Positions 1-11,737 of a DNA stretch of 64,000 bases are shown here, in pieces. Source of the stretch: Erythroxylum novogranatense (taxonomy: Eukaryota > Streptophyta > Magnoliopsida > Malpighiales > Erythroxylaceae). Position 1 is the stretch's first letter; each line of letters begins with the position of its first letter. Below the pieces are notes generated by a model, which saw only the letters and a list, made by a program, of their open reading frames with translations, did no database searches and had not been told where the DNA came from. The translations under genes were made by a program, and so were the position numbers. The stretch spans positions 80,501,887 through 80,565,886 of the forward strand of contig CM057225.1 in NCBI GenBank assembly GCA_029891385.1. The letters are read 5' to 3'.

Positions 1-14
1 AACAAATAGTCTTA

Positions 15-927
15 TGTTGGACACTAAATGAATCATGCGGAGGATGTGAATAGCGTAGATGGGATTTGTACCTCTCTTAAATGAGAGAGATATCATTTGG
101 GCCTCTTGTGAAGTGTGGTGAAGAAATGCATGGCGTGCTCAAATGAATTGATGAAGAGTCATTAAATGTCATTTGTTATAATAAGTCAACTTGGGATCAA
201 GAAACTATGATTAATTAAAGGTTGACATGTACCATGCCTTGTGATTAATCTTGATATCGTGTTACAAAGGACGTGCTTATAACCATAGTTATTCTGAGTT
301 AAATCGGATTATCGATCCTCATTTGATTTGGGTAGTCATAATGTCTTACTAGAGACCGCTTATGACTTATGGGCCTTGAAGTGTGATCAAGCCCATTACC
401 AACATCAAATGAGCCTACAGGGTCGCACACAAAGAGTTATGTGATCTGGGCTTATTCTTTTGGGCCTAATTTATTAGGTATTGAATAAATATATGTAGAT
501 ATATTTATTGGGCTAGATTGGATTAAGTTGTCGGGCTTCTATTATATGAGATATAATGGGTCGAAACTTATTAGGACCTCAATGGGATTAGGGTTTCTCT
601 ATAAATAGAGAAGCTTAGGTCTCATTAAGAAGAGAGACACAATTGTCATGAAACCCTAGCCACCATCCGAGAGGAAAATCAGAGCGGCGTTCGGAAAGCG
701 TTTCAGGACGTGCTAGCACACTATAGCCGCAGCTCGGATCGTGCATACTCGTGTGGATACCGGTAGAGCGCATTCGCGTTTGCAGTGTCTTGGAATCCGA
801 AAAAGAAGCAACCTATTCACAAAAATAAGGTATTTTCATATATCCTTGGTATTTTTTATTATACATCATGCTATTGTATGGTTTTTCTGCAGTGTATTGT
901 GAATACTCGAGACCGTGCGATCTAACA
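15..927 (+). repeat. Probable solo LTR of a copia-like retrotransposon
   Basis: The block starts TGTTGG and ends near CTAACA. It contains a TATA box (TATAAA at 600-605) followed by a leader-like stretch, which is the layout of a plant copia LTR read on plus. It has no coding sequence. On its right side the minus-strand Copia-1 reverse transcriptase reads cleanly down to about position 935 and then stops matching, so the LTR sits inside that gene. Short similar words flank it: TAGTCT at 7-12 and TAGTCT at 933-938, a possible imperfectly placed target duplication. The left flank is only 14 bases long, so it cannot be shown that Copia-1 resumes there. Exact ends are uncertain by about 5 bases, and it could also be one LTR of an element that extends out of the window. 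Confidence 0.6.
600..605 (+). promoter_or_regulatory. TATA box inside the solo LTR
   Basis: TATAAA in the context TCTATAAATAGAG, with a purine-rich transcribed-type leader after it. This is the usual core promoter arrangement of a plant LTR. No capable downstream gene is present on plus, so if active it would read antisense through Copia-1. Confidence 0.55.
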
Positions 928-932
928 CTGAT

Positions 933-1379
933 TAGTCTAACTTATTCTTAAAACCCATCTAGTTCCTACAATGTATTTCTTGAGGGTTTAGGAACCAAGG
1001 ACCAAACTTTATTCTAGTAAATTGGTTCAGCTCCTCTTGCATGGCTAAAATCCACGCTTCATCTTGAAGAGATTCCTCAATCTTCTTAGGCTCTATTTCA
1101 GAGATAAAAGCTACATTAGCTTCTCTTCTAAATTTGGACCTTGTTCTGACTCCTTCAGAGGTCTCTCCAATAATTAACTCTTCTAGATGAGAACTCTTAT
1201 ATTTCCAATCTCTTTTTAATCCAAGAGTCTGGAATATCCTCAACCTTCTCTAGCGGAAGTTCTGATGATGAAGTTTCTATTGTATCACCTAAGAGCTTTG
1301 AAGGGACTTCACTCTCCATGTCATCTTCCTTCTTTGGGTTGGGAACTATCATCAAACTTGACATGAATGGTCTCCTCAA
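933..1379 (-). pseudogene. Copia-1 reverse transcriptase N-terminus
   Basis: The linker (SSSELPLEKVEDIP) is followed by EAWILAMQEELNQF, the conserved entry to copia RT. Then, across a frameshift, GTRWVFKNKLD is read down to about 935. The expected next residues are missing because the solo LTR begins there. Only about the first 60 residues of the RT fold remain; the catalytic palm is absent. Confidence 0.8.
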
Positions 1380-1429
1380 CCGTCTTGAGGTAAGATTATA
1401 GACCGAAAAGCCTTGGATGATAAAGAGTA

Positions 1430-2126
1430 GCCTAGAAAGATTCTGAATAGGTCTTTGAATCGAGCTTATCCAACAATTCCTTTGTATTCAGAATAGAGCA
1501 CTTGTAACCAAATGGATGAAAGTAAGATATATTTGGTCTCCTTCCATTCCATAAATCATAAGGAGTTTTCTTCAGCAATGGTCGCAGCAATATCCTATTC
1601 TGAATGTAGCATGTTGTATTCACAGCTTCTGCTAGAAGTACTTAGGAAGATTCATTTCACACAGCATAGTCCTTGCCATCTCTTGAATCGTCCTGTTCTT
1701 CCTTTCAACAACTCCATTCTGCTGCGGAGTCCTAGGAGCAGAGAAATTGTGGAAAATTCCATTCTCCTCACATAATATTCTAAACTTCTCATTCTCAAAT
1801 TCTCCACCATGATCACTCCTGATACTGGCTATAGACATTCCTTTTCATTCGTAACTTTCTATAAAGGCATCTAAAACACTTAAAAGACTCATCTTTGTGT
1901 GAAAAAATAATATTCAACAAAATCTAATAAAGTCATCAACAATAACAAGTCCATATTTCTTTACGCCAAGACTTATTGTCTAGTTGGACCAAGCAGATTC
2001 ATATGTAATAACTCTGAGGTCTAGAAGATGTTACGAAATTTTTAGAAGAAAACGATGTTTTGACTTGTTTCCCTTTCTGACAGCTTTCATAAAAGAACTC
2101 TTTGTCAAAACTTATTTTTGGTAATC
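1430..2126 (-). pseudogene. Copia-1 pre-integrase (3' piece) and integrase core
   Basis: Starting at 2126 the minus strand reads GLPKI, CQKGKQVKTSF and SRPQ, the copia pre-integrase to integrase transition. At 1632-1838 the integrase core is clear: IRSDHGGEFEN (second catalytic Asp region) and then SAPRTPQQNGVVERKNRT, which contains the catalytic Glu. The next open piece (1432-1623) has TPYDLWNGRRPNISYFHPFG, the end of the integrase region. Integrase would insert the cDNA into the genome. The first catalytic Asp region near 1950-2000 is broken by stops. The identification is secure and the copy is non-functional. Confidence 0.85.
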
Positions 2127-2131
2127 CTCTT
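2127..2131. other. Target-site duplication of Copia-2, left copy (CTCTT)
   Basis: CTCTT directly abuts the TGTTGG start of the left LTR and is identical to the 5 bases following the right LTR at 11733-11737. Five bp is the usual copia duplication length, which fixes the element boundaries to the base. Confidence 0.95.
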
Positions 2132-4224
2132 TGTTGGATCGGAAAAAGAAAGCATGCTTAGTTTGGAGAAACGATAGATTTCAAAACTTTTTAAGAAATC
2201 ATCTTGCAGCGGAAGCAATATATCCAAATCAACATGCTAATCCATACATGATATGGTATAAGGATAATAAAACCAAGAACAAGATAAAAGGAATTACCGA
2301 CTCCTTCGCTACAGCTTTAAATCCTTGCTGCGCTATCCTCTCCTTCTTCTTGTATCCAAATCCTTTGCCTTTGAGTCTTTTCCTTTAGCAATCTATCTTC
2401 TTCCTTGTTGTAGTATCCTCAACCAATTAGATTTACCACTTGTTCTTCAAGGACAACTAGGTTAACAAAATCCTTTGGTGGGAAAGGAGAAGAAATATTT
2501 GGAGGAGATTTTCTTAGAAGAAGAAGAACCAAAATTGAAACTCTTTCAATTCTTTCACTTAGGAATTTCGGTTCTACCTTGCATGAAAGGAGAGAATGTG
2601 TAAAAACCATGCAAGAACCTTTTCTTACATCTCAATTTCGAAATATGCATCAATGGAAAGAGTGAGAGGCATCCAATGCATCACTTCACATTAATCACTC
2701 ATCAAATAGCCAATAAATGAGACTTACTTCATTTATCTTTAAAATGGCTATTTGAAAAGACCATAACCTATAATTGAATACCCATTTCGGTTTTGGCAAG
2801 AAGAAAGAAGGAAGATGGTCCATCTAATGCACATCTTTCATCTTTAATCTAATGAATGCAAATAGGTTACATGCCAACATTAAAAGCCAACCATTAAACC
2901 ATTTAATGGTAAGTTCATAACTCCATTTAATAATGATGAACCATAATAAAGACCATCTTTATTTAGTATTTTAATGTCAAATGTGTGGTTACATCTAACC
3001 TAACACAATTTCGAAATTGCTTCTTCTCCATTTAAAAAAATTGTTTTAATATAATTAATCTAATCAATTACATTAAACCAAACAAGCCCATTTCTATATA
3101 AACATATGGGCTTCCAATTAACCATTAATTAGTATAAGCCCATCATACAATTATGGACTTCTAAAGCCTCAAACTACTTCTTACTTAGCTTGATAACCTT
3201 CCTTAAAGCCAAGTGGGGAATCTTATTGGACTTTGATAATTCAAGCTCCAATAAGCCCAGAAATAATTCAATCTCATTGGAATTAATTCTAGCTTATTAA
3301 CTAAATGTCATTCCACTAAAGACAATTAGTTGAACTCTTGAATTATTAAATAATATGAGAATATGTCCAATTGCAAACCCTATTTAGAACCTTATTATAG
3401 CCATCCGCACAACAAAGGGTAAAATTACCGTTTTGCCCTTATGTTGGTTTTCCTTCTAGATCTCTCATTTTACTTTATATGGTGATTAACACATAAGATC
3501 TCATCTTAGTGTTAAGACTTGATGGGTAGCTAGTCCATCAAACTCTCGGCGCCAGCTTTAATCACCAAATCTCCTTAAAACATCTGAAGAGATGATAACA
3601 CTATAAACTCTTTATTTGAGTGAATGTTCCACGATACATGTTTCAATTAATAATTCCAACATGCGACACTGGATTAATACCTGTAAAATCCATTCCGATC
3701 ATATCAAAATTATAATGAAACACATATGAGTTCACCACTCATCAAGATTGTGGTTCATAATAAGCGAATGCTTAAGTTGTATGTTTTAAGATTAAAGTAA
3801 CGGCCCACTTTATTCTTGAAAACATACTTGATTCAATTCATTTAATAGTGCCATTATCGATAGTCTACTACTATCTTGATATGAAACTCATCATTCCCTT
3901 TAAGTAAACTCCTTTACTTATATGGAGATAAATCGCAACACTACGGTCTAAACCATAATCAAACGACCAACTTGATTATTCAACGTGAATCAATTAATTG
4001 ATTCTAATAATATACATGTTTCCCATACATCTCTATGTATATGTATATTACTTACAAATGAATCTTGGTACCTTATGACCAGATATATAATGCTCATACA
4101 GATAAAACCAAACTCTTTTGTTTTATTAATAATAAATATTTTCATTACAAAGCATGGCGAAGAAGATAAAGTTACATGTAAATATACTTGCTTTCTAGGG
4201 CACTATATTTACATAACTCCAACA
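2132..4224 (-). repeat. Copia-2 3' LTR (left)
   Basis: A 2093-bp repeat matching 9634-11732 along its whole length with scattered substitutions and small indels. Its boundaries are TGTTGG and CCAACA, next to the TSD on the left and the polypurine tract on the right. Open stretches inside it (for example 2131-2388 on plus and 2419-2610 on minus) recur in the other LTR only because the DNA is duplicated; they are not genes. Confidence 0.95.
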
Positions 4225-4240
4225 ATCTCCCACTTGCCCT
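4225..4240 (-). other. Copia-2 polypurine tract
   Basis: On minus this reads AGGGCAAGTGGGAGAT immediately before the TGTTGG of the 3' LTR, the expected position and purine bias for second-strand priming. Confidence 0.8.
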
Positions 4241-4289
4241 AAAGCAAGTTTGACATATCCTTCATTCCCATCCCTTCTAGGTGACCCTC

Positions 4290-4880
4290 AAACTCTTTTG
4301 AGTCAATGTCTTTAATGAACGGATCAGCGAGGTTTTGCTCTGTAGGAATCTTTACCACATCCACTTCTCCACGTTGTATTATCTCCTTATGAGATGATAC
4401 TTTCGCTCAATGTGTTTGGAAGCTTTGTGGTTCCGAGGTTCTTTAGAATTAGCCATTGCCCACTATTATCACAATAAAGTGTAATGGCTTTTACGCCTCG
4501 GAACTACCTCCAAATCATTTAGGAACTTCCGAGCCAGGCGCTTCCTTTCACTGCTTCCTGACAGCAACATACTCAACCTCCATAGTCGAATCAGCAATAC
4601 AAGATTGCTTGACACTCCTCCAAACTATGGCTCCACCTCCTAAAGTAAATATAGAACCGAAGTTGATTTCCTTGAATCAACATTTGATTGGAAATCATAA
4701 TCCGTATATCCCGTCGGAATAAGATTACTTCGAGTAAACAAGCATTAAGTTCTTCGTCCTACGAAGATACTTAAATATACACTTAACCGCATTCAATGTT
4801 CCATTCTGGATTGGTGAAATCGCTTACGGTCCCAACTGTAATGAGATATCCGGTCTAGTACTGACATTGCATACATCAAA
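4290..4880 (-). pseudogene. Copia-2 RNase H domain
   Basis: Minus-strand fragments downstream of RT show GYTDYDF and VDSRKSTS, the copia RNase H signature in which the first Asp pair and the DxRKSTSG turn are conserved. Further on are CDNSG and a tail region (SESIIS) toward the polypurine tract. It would degrade the RNA strand during cDNA synthesis. Several stops and frame changes interrupt it. Confidence 0.75.
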
Positions 4881-5740
4881 CTACCAACTGCCAAAGCATA
4901 TGGAATGTTACGCGTCGTTCAACCTCCTCTTGGGTTTTAGGTACTTGTTCCTTTGAAAGTTTGATTCCATGTCTAGTAGGGTGAAACCCTCTTGGAATCT
5001 TGCATGGCGAACTTATTGAGCATATTCTCAATGTAGGTTAGTTGAGACAAAGCTATCTTATTGTTCTTACGATCCCTTATAAGTTTGATCCACAGAACAT
5101 AGGTAGCCTCTCCTAAATCCTTCATTGAAAATGTTCATTCAGCCATCCTTAGCTGCAGATAACATTCCCACATCATTCCCAATGAGCGAATGTCATCAAC
5201 ATACGAGGATTAGGAAAGTAACCTTACCTTCTTGTATTTTTTGTAAACACAAGGCTCATCTAGGTTTTGTATGAACCCATAGGTTTTGATAGCCTTATCA
5301 AATCTAATGTTCCAAGACCTAGATGCTTGCTTAAGTCCATAAATGGACCTTTGCTACTTGCAAACCTTATGCTCATTACCTAGCTCAATGAATCCTTCTG
5401 GTTGGGCCATATAAATGGTCTCTTCAAGATCTCCATTCAGAAATGCGGTCTTGACATCCATTTGCCATATTTCATAATCGAAATAGGTCTTTATGGCCAA
5501 AAGAATCTGATGGACTTAAGCATGGCAACCGGAGAAAAGTCTCCTCGTAGTCTATACCCTCCTTTTGAGTATAGCCTTTAGCTACCAATCTAGCTTTAAA
5601 GGTCTCTACCTTTCCATCCGATCCCTTTTCCTTTTGTAGATCCATTTACACCCTATGGTTTTAGACACGGTGGTAGATCTACAAGGACCCGAACTTCATT
5701 AGTATACATAGAATCTATTTCGATTCCATTGCCTTGAGCC
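4880..5740 (-). pseudogene. Copia-2 reverse transcriptase
   Basis: In order on minus: [56 protein letters not shown], then the catalytic YVDDI at 5189-5203, and MKDLGEATYVL. These are the standard copia RT blocks, and the YVDD active site is intact. Frames change several times by 1-2 bases, often at base runs, so no continuous protein exists in this copy. Confidence 0.9.
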
Positions 5741-6860
5741 ATTTTCCCGCATCAACATCATTAATAGCACGTGTGTATACGTAACGGATCTGTTTCTTCT
5801 TGGTCGAGATGGCAATTAAGCCTTCTCCTAAACCCAAATACCTATCTGGTTGTCTCACAACCCTCCCACTACGCCTAGGCATATCTTGATGTTCAGGGTT
5901 GCACTTCCGATTCAACTCTTGAATCCATTTCGACATCTTGTTCATCATATCCAAAACAACTCTTGGTTTGGATGAAATTGCTAACTCCTTTAGTACTACT
6001 TCACTTCTTCCTTTATGATTTCTCACAAACTCTTCCTCTAAGAAGTTTGCATTTGTCGACACAAATACCTTCCTATCATGAGGACTGTAAAAATAGTACC
6101 TCGAGTTCCGTAGGATATCCTACAAACAAACATACTTCGACCTTGGTTCCATCTTTATGGATTCAGGCTTTAGAACATGGGCTGGACAGCCCCAGTCCTC
6201 AAGTGCCTCAATGAAGGCACTCGGCGATCCACAACTCCTAGGTGTTTTAGGCACCGATTTGGATGGAGCAAAGTTAAGAAGATATGTTGCCGTGTATGGC
6301 ATATCCCCGTAACGATTTTGGAAGGCTAGCATAGGACATCATTGATCTTACCATTTCCAATAGAGTTCTATTTCTCCTCTGCTACACCATTCATTTGAGG
6401 TGTACGAGGAGTCGACAAATTGGAAATAATTCCATTGTCAATTAAATATTGCTGGAACTCTCCGGATAAATACTCACCACCTCGATATGATCGAGTCGCT
6501 TTAATGGCTTGCCAAGTTGCTTCTCACTTCACTTTTGAATTCTTTGAATTTTTCAAAAGATTCACTCTTTTATGCATCAAATACAAATAGCCATGTCTTG
6601 AGTAATCATCTATAAAAGTTATGAAATATTCATAACCTCCTCTAGCTTGCCACATTCATGGGCCCACACACATCAAGATGTACCATGTCCAATGTGGATT
6701 CAATTTTATTTCCTTTAGAAGGAAATGAGGCTTTTCTCATTTTCCTTCAATACAAGATTCACAGGTGGGTAATGGATCACTATCCAGCCCATAGGATCCC
6801 ATCCTTTACTAGCCTATCAAGTCTTTTCGATTGATATGACCCATCCTTAGATGCCACGAG
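5715..6860 (-). pseudogene. Copia-2 integrase and linker to RT
   Basis: Read on minus from about 6860: WHLRMGHI (zinc-binding HHCC start), LPTCESCIEGK, GGYEYFITFIDDYSR (first catalytic Asp), RGGEYLSGEF (second Asp region), TPQMNGVAE (catalytic Glu segment), TYLLNFAPSKSVPKTP and WGCPAHVL. Then VSTNANFLEEEF and the basic linker PRRSGRVVRQPDRY lead into RT. The 115-residue open stretch 5715-6062 is the linker. Frameshifts separate the blocks. Order and spacing fit a full integrase, and this copy is broken. Confidence 0.88.
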
Positions 6861-7189
6861 ATACTTTGAATTAATGCTAGAGATATTGGATTGTCTTGGT
6901 TTTATCAATTACGTGGTGTTTAGTGAGCCTTTCATAGGTTCTATAAAAACAATCCCTGTTTAATTATCGCTTCACAAATAAAATCCTTATTCTCATATAT
7001 TGAAACAACCTTTTCAAAATATAAGGAATAGCGATTTTATTAGACAAAAATGTAAATCATGTTCCTTACAATCATTGGCATGTAATAAACATCTTCCAAA
7101 TATAACCTATGACCACTAGGAAAGTCCAAGATAACTACTCCCACCGATTACCAATAAACATAGGAACCATCTGCTATCTTGACTTGAAC

Positions 7190-7300
7190 CGGCCTTTAGG
7201 AAGTCTTTTCCTTCTTTGGAACCCCCGAAAGAATTACAAACATGGTTAGTGGCTCCTGAATCTAATATCCAAGAAGTAGATAAATCACACATTTCTAGTT
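7190..7300 (-). pseudogene. Copia-2 aspartic protease active-site region
   Basis: On minus, TSWILDSGATNHVCNSF is read around 7225-7275, with the catalytic D-S-G triad intact (complement at 7254-7262). This is the copia protease motif W-x-x-D-S-G-A-T-x-H-x-C. The domain after the motif is frameshifted. It lies between the gag knuckle and the integrase zinc region, as expected. Confidence 0.85.
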
Positions 7301-7339
7301 CCTAACAAACTTAGGAAGCCCATACCTTGTTTGCTTTTA

Positions 7340-8162
7340 AGGGATTCTAGGTAGATCGGATGCTTTCTTTTCAAAGGGCCCATCTCATCACAAAGGAAAC
7401 ACTTTCCTTTGATGTTCTCTTTGGCCTTCTTTTCATGGGTTTGGCCTTGACCCTATTTGGGCCTTCTTTTCATTGGACCCTTCTTCTTTTCCTTGCCCTT
7501 ACCCTTGGGCTTAGAAGAAGAAGCTACATTAGCTTCGGCCCATGAGCCTTAATATTCAATATTTCCTCCGTGCTTTTGAGGGTATTCATCAACTCACTCA
7601 AAGTGTAATCCTTGATGTTGAGCTCATAGTCCAACTTAAACCGCTGAAAAGAAGAGTTTAAGCTATTGATGATCATAATCATCTGCGTGTCCGCATCCAT
7701 ATCTGCCCTAAGCATCTCAAATCAATTGACCGCAGAGATTACCTTCATCATGTAATCCCACACCGGTTCACCGGTTTTACTGTCGAGATTATGAAAGGTT
7801 TGGATAGCTTTCACTCTTGCAGACCTAGTCCTCACACCAAACATCTCATGTAGGTGATGGACCATTGCACTAGCAGCTTTCATACAAGCAATTTGCTTTT
7901 GCAACATGTTTCACGATGTAGCGAATATAACACTTAGTAGTCTTGTCGGCGATACTCGCCAACGCCATGTTGTTGGACTTGCTCGAGTTGCATCTCCACT
8001 TAGAGGTGTAGGCTCATTTTCAGTTAACACCCATGAAATACGCTCATATTGAAGAACAATGTCAAGGTTACATCTCCATTCATTAAACTTGTCTCCATTT
8101 TCCAATTTGTTATTAGTCGAGAGCGAGGTGAGTGGATTCATTTTGTGGTTGATTATGTCCAA
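7340..8162 (-). pseudogene. Copia-2 gag (UBN2-type)
   Basis: The start is chosen at the ATG complementary to 8160-8162: it begins MDIINHKMNPLTSL and runs into NGDKFNEWRCNLDIVL, a copia gag N-terminus. Three successive open pieces cover the domain: 7911-8162; 7722-7907 with MVHHLHEMFGVRTRSARVKAI; and 7524-7715 with DMDADTQMIMIINSLNSSFQRFKLDYE and LSELMNTLKSTEEIL. A basic Lys-rich segment and a degenerate CCHC knuckle (C-F-F-C...G-P-L-K-R-K-H) follow near 7370-7410; the His and last Cys positions are changed. Only two or three frameshifts separate the pieces, so decay is mild. Confidence 0.85.
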
Positions 8163-9618
8163 AATATAAATTATTAAAACATGAGCATACTAATCAACAA
8201 TTTATGGAACTTTGTATAAAATCATGATGCATGTATGCATGATGATAGATTTAACAAAACTTAAAAATTAAAACATTATACTGACGGTTATTTTTCTTAT
8301 CTATAAGACTAAGTGACGGTGGGCCATCTTATCTATTAAAAGAAAAATTGGGACCTTCCCACTCAAAAACTACCAAGCATCTCATGCTCAATTTTTAAGA
8401 AGCGTCTTAATTTGGTCCATACTTTTACCAACAAGAGCTACGGTGGGCGGTTTATTGATAAAAAATATTGAGTGTATAACCATTTGATTCATTCACTAAA
8501 GATACCTACAAATCATGCCTCGGTGGGAGGTCACATTTGCTATCATTATGGACTTATCCTTAAGGAGACCCAAACCATGCAAGATCTAGGATCCATGCCC
8601 TCCGATGGGGAGTAACACTTCACCACATGCAAACGGGCCATCATTTGGAGACCGTGGACTCTCACAGGAGCATCCTCTCCCACTCAATCTTTTTAGGCTT
8701 TAAGTTTTAAATACCATCTTGTCTAGATGCAATTTATTATCCATCCTATATTGTTTCATTATATATCTCATACATAATGAATGCATGGCAAGGCCTAGGG
8801 TTGGCAATTTTCTAAATGACATGCAATCACATAATATCACATATTACAAGCATTCATTTCTCCATTCATCACATGAACTAATAAAGCCACTTTTGATTGT
8901 CCATCCTAGAAACATAAAATAATTACAAGCCTTTTAGGCCCAAAATGCTTCTTCATCTTGGATCTTCCGCTTGAACTCTTCGCTAACATGATCCGCCCAT
9001 TCGGTAAACAAAATATAATGGCATTTATGAAATTAGAATTTTGTCATTTTGAAAATAAAATTCCAGCACTAGATTTTTAGAAAACCAAATCTTTGTTTTG
9101 ACAAAAATTCCAGCACTTGTTTTATTAAACCGAAACTCATTTCATGAAAATTAAAAAAGCACTTAGTATTTTAGCAAAACCGAAATTGGATTCTTTGAAA
9201 CAAAAAACCAGCACTTGTTTTCCAATCATAACTGAAATATGATTCATTGAAACAAAAATTCCAGCAACTTAGTTTTCACAAAACTTATGCCAAAACACAA
9301 AAGGATACACCGAAAATTTTACCTTTCCATTTCTTCAATCCATGGCTGCTCCTTCTTCATCATTACATCAATTTGTACATTACAAAATCAAATAAAATAG
9401 AAAAAAGAAACCAAGGAGGAAACATGGTGATGATAGACCACCCTCCTTGTTACAACCAAATGAAGAAATCTTACAAGATAAAATTTAACTTCTATGGACA
9501 ACCAAAAGAGCAACATACACCATATATATTTCTATCACATAAAAATATGCAGTTTACAGAAAAAGATTGCCAACCCATGCATCCACCATATAGGAACCGA
9601 AATCATGCATGAAAACCC
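8163..9618 (-). other. Copia-2 untranslated leader between PBS and gag
   Basis: About 1.45 kb with no copia-like reading frame. Around 8290-8640 the motif CGGTGGG or close forms recurs about every 100-200 bp (near 8310, 8440, 8520, 8595), and around 9055-9285 a short tandem array occurs. Open stretches here (8719-8922, 9247-9612 on plus) have no recognisable content. Confidence 0.6.
9055..9285. repeat. Imperfect tandem array with core CCAGCACTTGTTTT
   Basis: Five units of about 50 bp share an A-run followed by (TT)CCAGCACTTGTTTT and an ACCGAAA/ATTCATTGAAA-like spacer. Cores are near 9060, 9108, 9155, 9206 and 9257. The array sits in the Copia-2 leader just upstream of the primer-binding site and is absent from the LTRs. 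Confidence 0.6.
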
Positions 9619-9633
9619 GGCTCTGATACCAAT
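9619..9633 (-). other. Copia-2 primer-binding site (initiator Met tRNA type)
   Basis: On minus, directly after the 5' LTR end, the sequence is ATTGGTATCAGAGCC. TGGTATCAGAGC is complementary to the 3' end of plant initiator methionine tRNA and is the standard copia primer site. It proves the element's orientation. Confidence 0.93.
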
Positions 9634-11732
9634 TGTTGGATCGGAAAAAGAAAGCATGCTTAGTTTGGAGAAACGATAGATTTCAAAACTTTTTAAGAAA
9701 TCATCTTGCAGCGGAAGCAATATATCCAAATCAACATGCTAATCCATACATGATATGGTATAAGGATAATAAAACCAAGAACAAGATAAAAGGAATTACC
9801 ACTCCTTCGCCATGACTTTAAATCCTTCTTCTATTATCCTCTCCTTCTTCTTGATCCAAATCCTTTGCCTTTGAGTCTTTTCCTTTAGCAATCTATCTTC
9901 TTCCTTGTTGTAGTATCCTCAACCAATTAGATTTACCACTTGTTCTTCAAGGATAACTAGGTTAACAAAATCCTTTGGTGGGAAAGGAGAAGAAATATTT
10001 GGAGGAGATTTTCTTAGAAGAAGAAGAACCAAAATTGAAACTCTTTCAATTCTTTCACTTAGGAATTTCGGTTCTACCTTGCATGAAAGGAGAGAATGTG
10101 TAAAAACCATGCAAGAACCTTTTCTTACATCTCAATTTCGAAATATGCATCAATGGAAAGAGTGAGAGGCATCCAATGCATCACTTCTTACATTAATCAC
10201 TCATCAAATAGTCAATAAATGAGACTTACTTCATTTATCTTTAAAATGGCTATTTGAAAAGACCATAACCTATAATTGAATACCCATTTCGGTTTTGGCA
10301 AGAAGAAAGAAGGAAGATGATCCATCTAATGCACATCTTTCATCTTTAATCTAATGAATGCAAATAGGTTACATGCCAACATTAAAAGCCAACCATTAAA
10401 CCATTTAATGGTAAGTTCATAACTCCTTTTAATAATGATGAACCATAATAAAGACCATCTTTATTTAGTATTTTAATGTCAAATGTGGTTACACATCTAA
10501 CCTAACACAATTTCGAAATTGCTTCTTCTCCATTTAAAAAATTGTTTTAATATAATTAATCTAATCAATTACATTAAACCAAAACAAGCCCATTTCTAAA
10601 TAAACATATGGGCTTCCAATTAACCATTAATTAGTATAAGCCCATCATACAATTATGGACTTTTAAAGCCTCCAAACTACTTCTTACTTAGCTTGATAAC
10701 CTTCCTTAAAGCCAAGTGGGAATCTTATTGGACTTTGATAATTCAAGCTCCAATAAGCCCGTAAATAATTCAATCTCATTGAATTAATTCTAGCTTATTA
10801 ACTAAATATCATTCCACTAAAGACAATTAGTTGAACTCTTGAATTATTAAATATTATGAGAATATGTCCAATTGCAAACCCTATTTAGAACCTTATTATA
10901 GCTATCCGCACAACAAAGGGTAAAATTACCGCTTTTGCCCTTATGTTGGTTTTTCCTTCTAGATCTCTCATTTTACTTTATATGGTGATTAACACATAAG
11001 ATCTCATCTTAGTGTTAAGACTTGATGGGTAACTAGTCCATCAAACCATCTGGCCAATTTAATCACCAAATCTCCTTAAAATATCTGAAGAGATGATAAC
11101 ACTATAAACTCTTTATTTGAGTGAATGTTCCCTGATACATGTTTCAATTAATAATTCCAACATGCAGAAACTGGATTAATACCCTGTAAAAATCCATTCC
11201 GATCATATCAAGAATTATAATGAAACACATATGAGTTCACCACTCATCAAGATTGTGGTTCATAATAAGCGAATGCTTAAGTTGTATGTTTTAAGATTAA
11301 AGTAACGACCCACTTTATTCTTGAAAACATACTTGATTCCGCATTCATTTAATAGTGCCATTATCGATAGTCTACTACTATCTTGATATGAAACTCATCA
11401 TTCCCTTTAAGTAAACTCCTTTACTTATATGGAGATAAATCGCAACACTACAGCTTCAAACCATAATCAAACGACCAACTTGATTATTCAACTGAATCAA
11501 TTAATTGATTCTAATAATATACATGTTTCCCATACATCTCTATGTATATGTATATTACTTACAAATGAATCTTGGTACCTTATGACCAGATATATAATGC
11601 TCATACAAATAAAACCAAACTCTTTTGTTTTATTAATAATAAATATTTTCATTACAAAATCAGAATCAAGAAGATAAAGTTACATGTAAATACACTTGCT
11701 TTCGTAGGCACTATATTTACATAACTCCAACA
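9634..11732 (-). repeat. Copia-2 5' LTR (right)
   Basis: A 2099-bp direct repeat of 2132-4224. Differences seen by eye include single-base run changes (for example a 7-A versus 6-A run, GGGG versus GGG) and patches such as 2331-2345 versus the matching bases here. It adjoins the primer-binding site on its left and the TSD on its right. Confidence 0.95.
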
Positions 11733-11737
11733 CTCTT
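11733..11737. other. Target-site duplication of Copia-2, right copy (CTCTT)
   Basis: Identical to 2127-2131; Copia-1 sequence resumes right after it. Confidence 0.95.

Larger units (their letters stand above)
2132..11732 (-). mobile_element. Copia-2: complete Ty1-copia retrotransposon nested in Copia-1
   Basis: A 9601-bp element on minus. It has two direct LTRs (2132-4224 and 9634-11732), both TGTTGG...CCAACA, flanked by CTCTT. A primer-binding site lies next to the right LTR and a polypurine tract next to the left LTR, so the right LTR is the 5' LTR. Domains read right to left: gag, protease DSG, integrase, RT, RNase H. The LTRs look about 97% identical by eye, with many 1-3 bp indels, which suggests a fairly recent insertion. 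Even so, gag-pol is broken into many frames. It is inserted into the pre-integrase region of Copia-1. Confidence 0.95.

Noticed and set aside
2131..2610. Open frames in the left LTR that recur near-identically at 9633-10110
   Set aside because: They recur only because both lie in the duplicated LTR of Copia-2. They carry no domain and lie in opposite directions in the same DNA.
7360..7545. Hydrophobic 61-codon plus-strand frame that could be a membrane peptide
   Set aside because: It is the complement of the Lys-rich end of Copia-2 gag; the Leu/Phe richness is a shadow of AAG/AAA codons.
9247..9612. 121-codon plus-strand frame
   Set aside because: It lies in the Copia-2 leader, has no recognisable motif and overlaps a tandem array.
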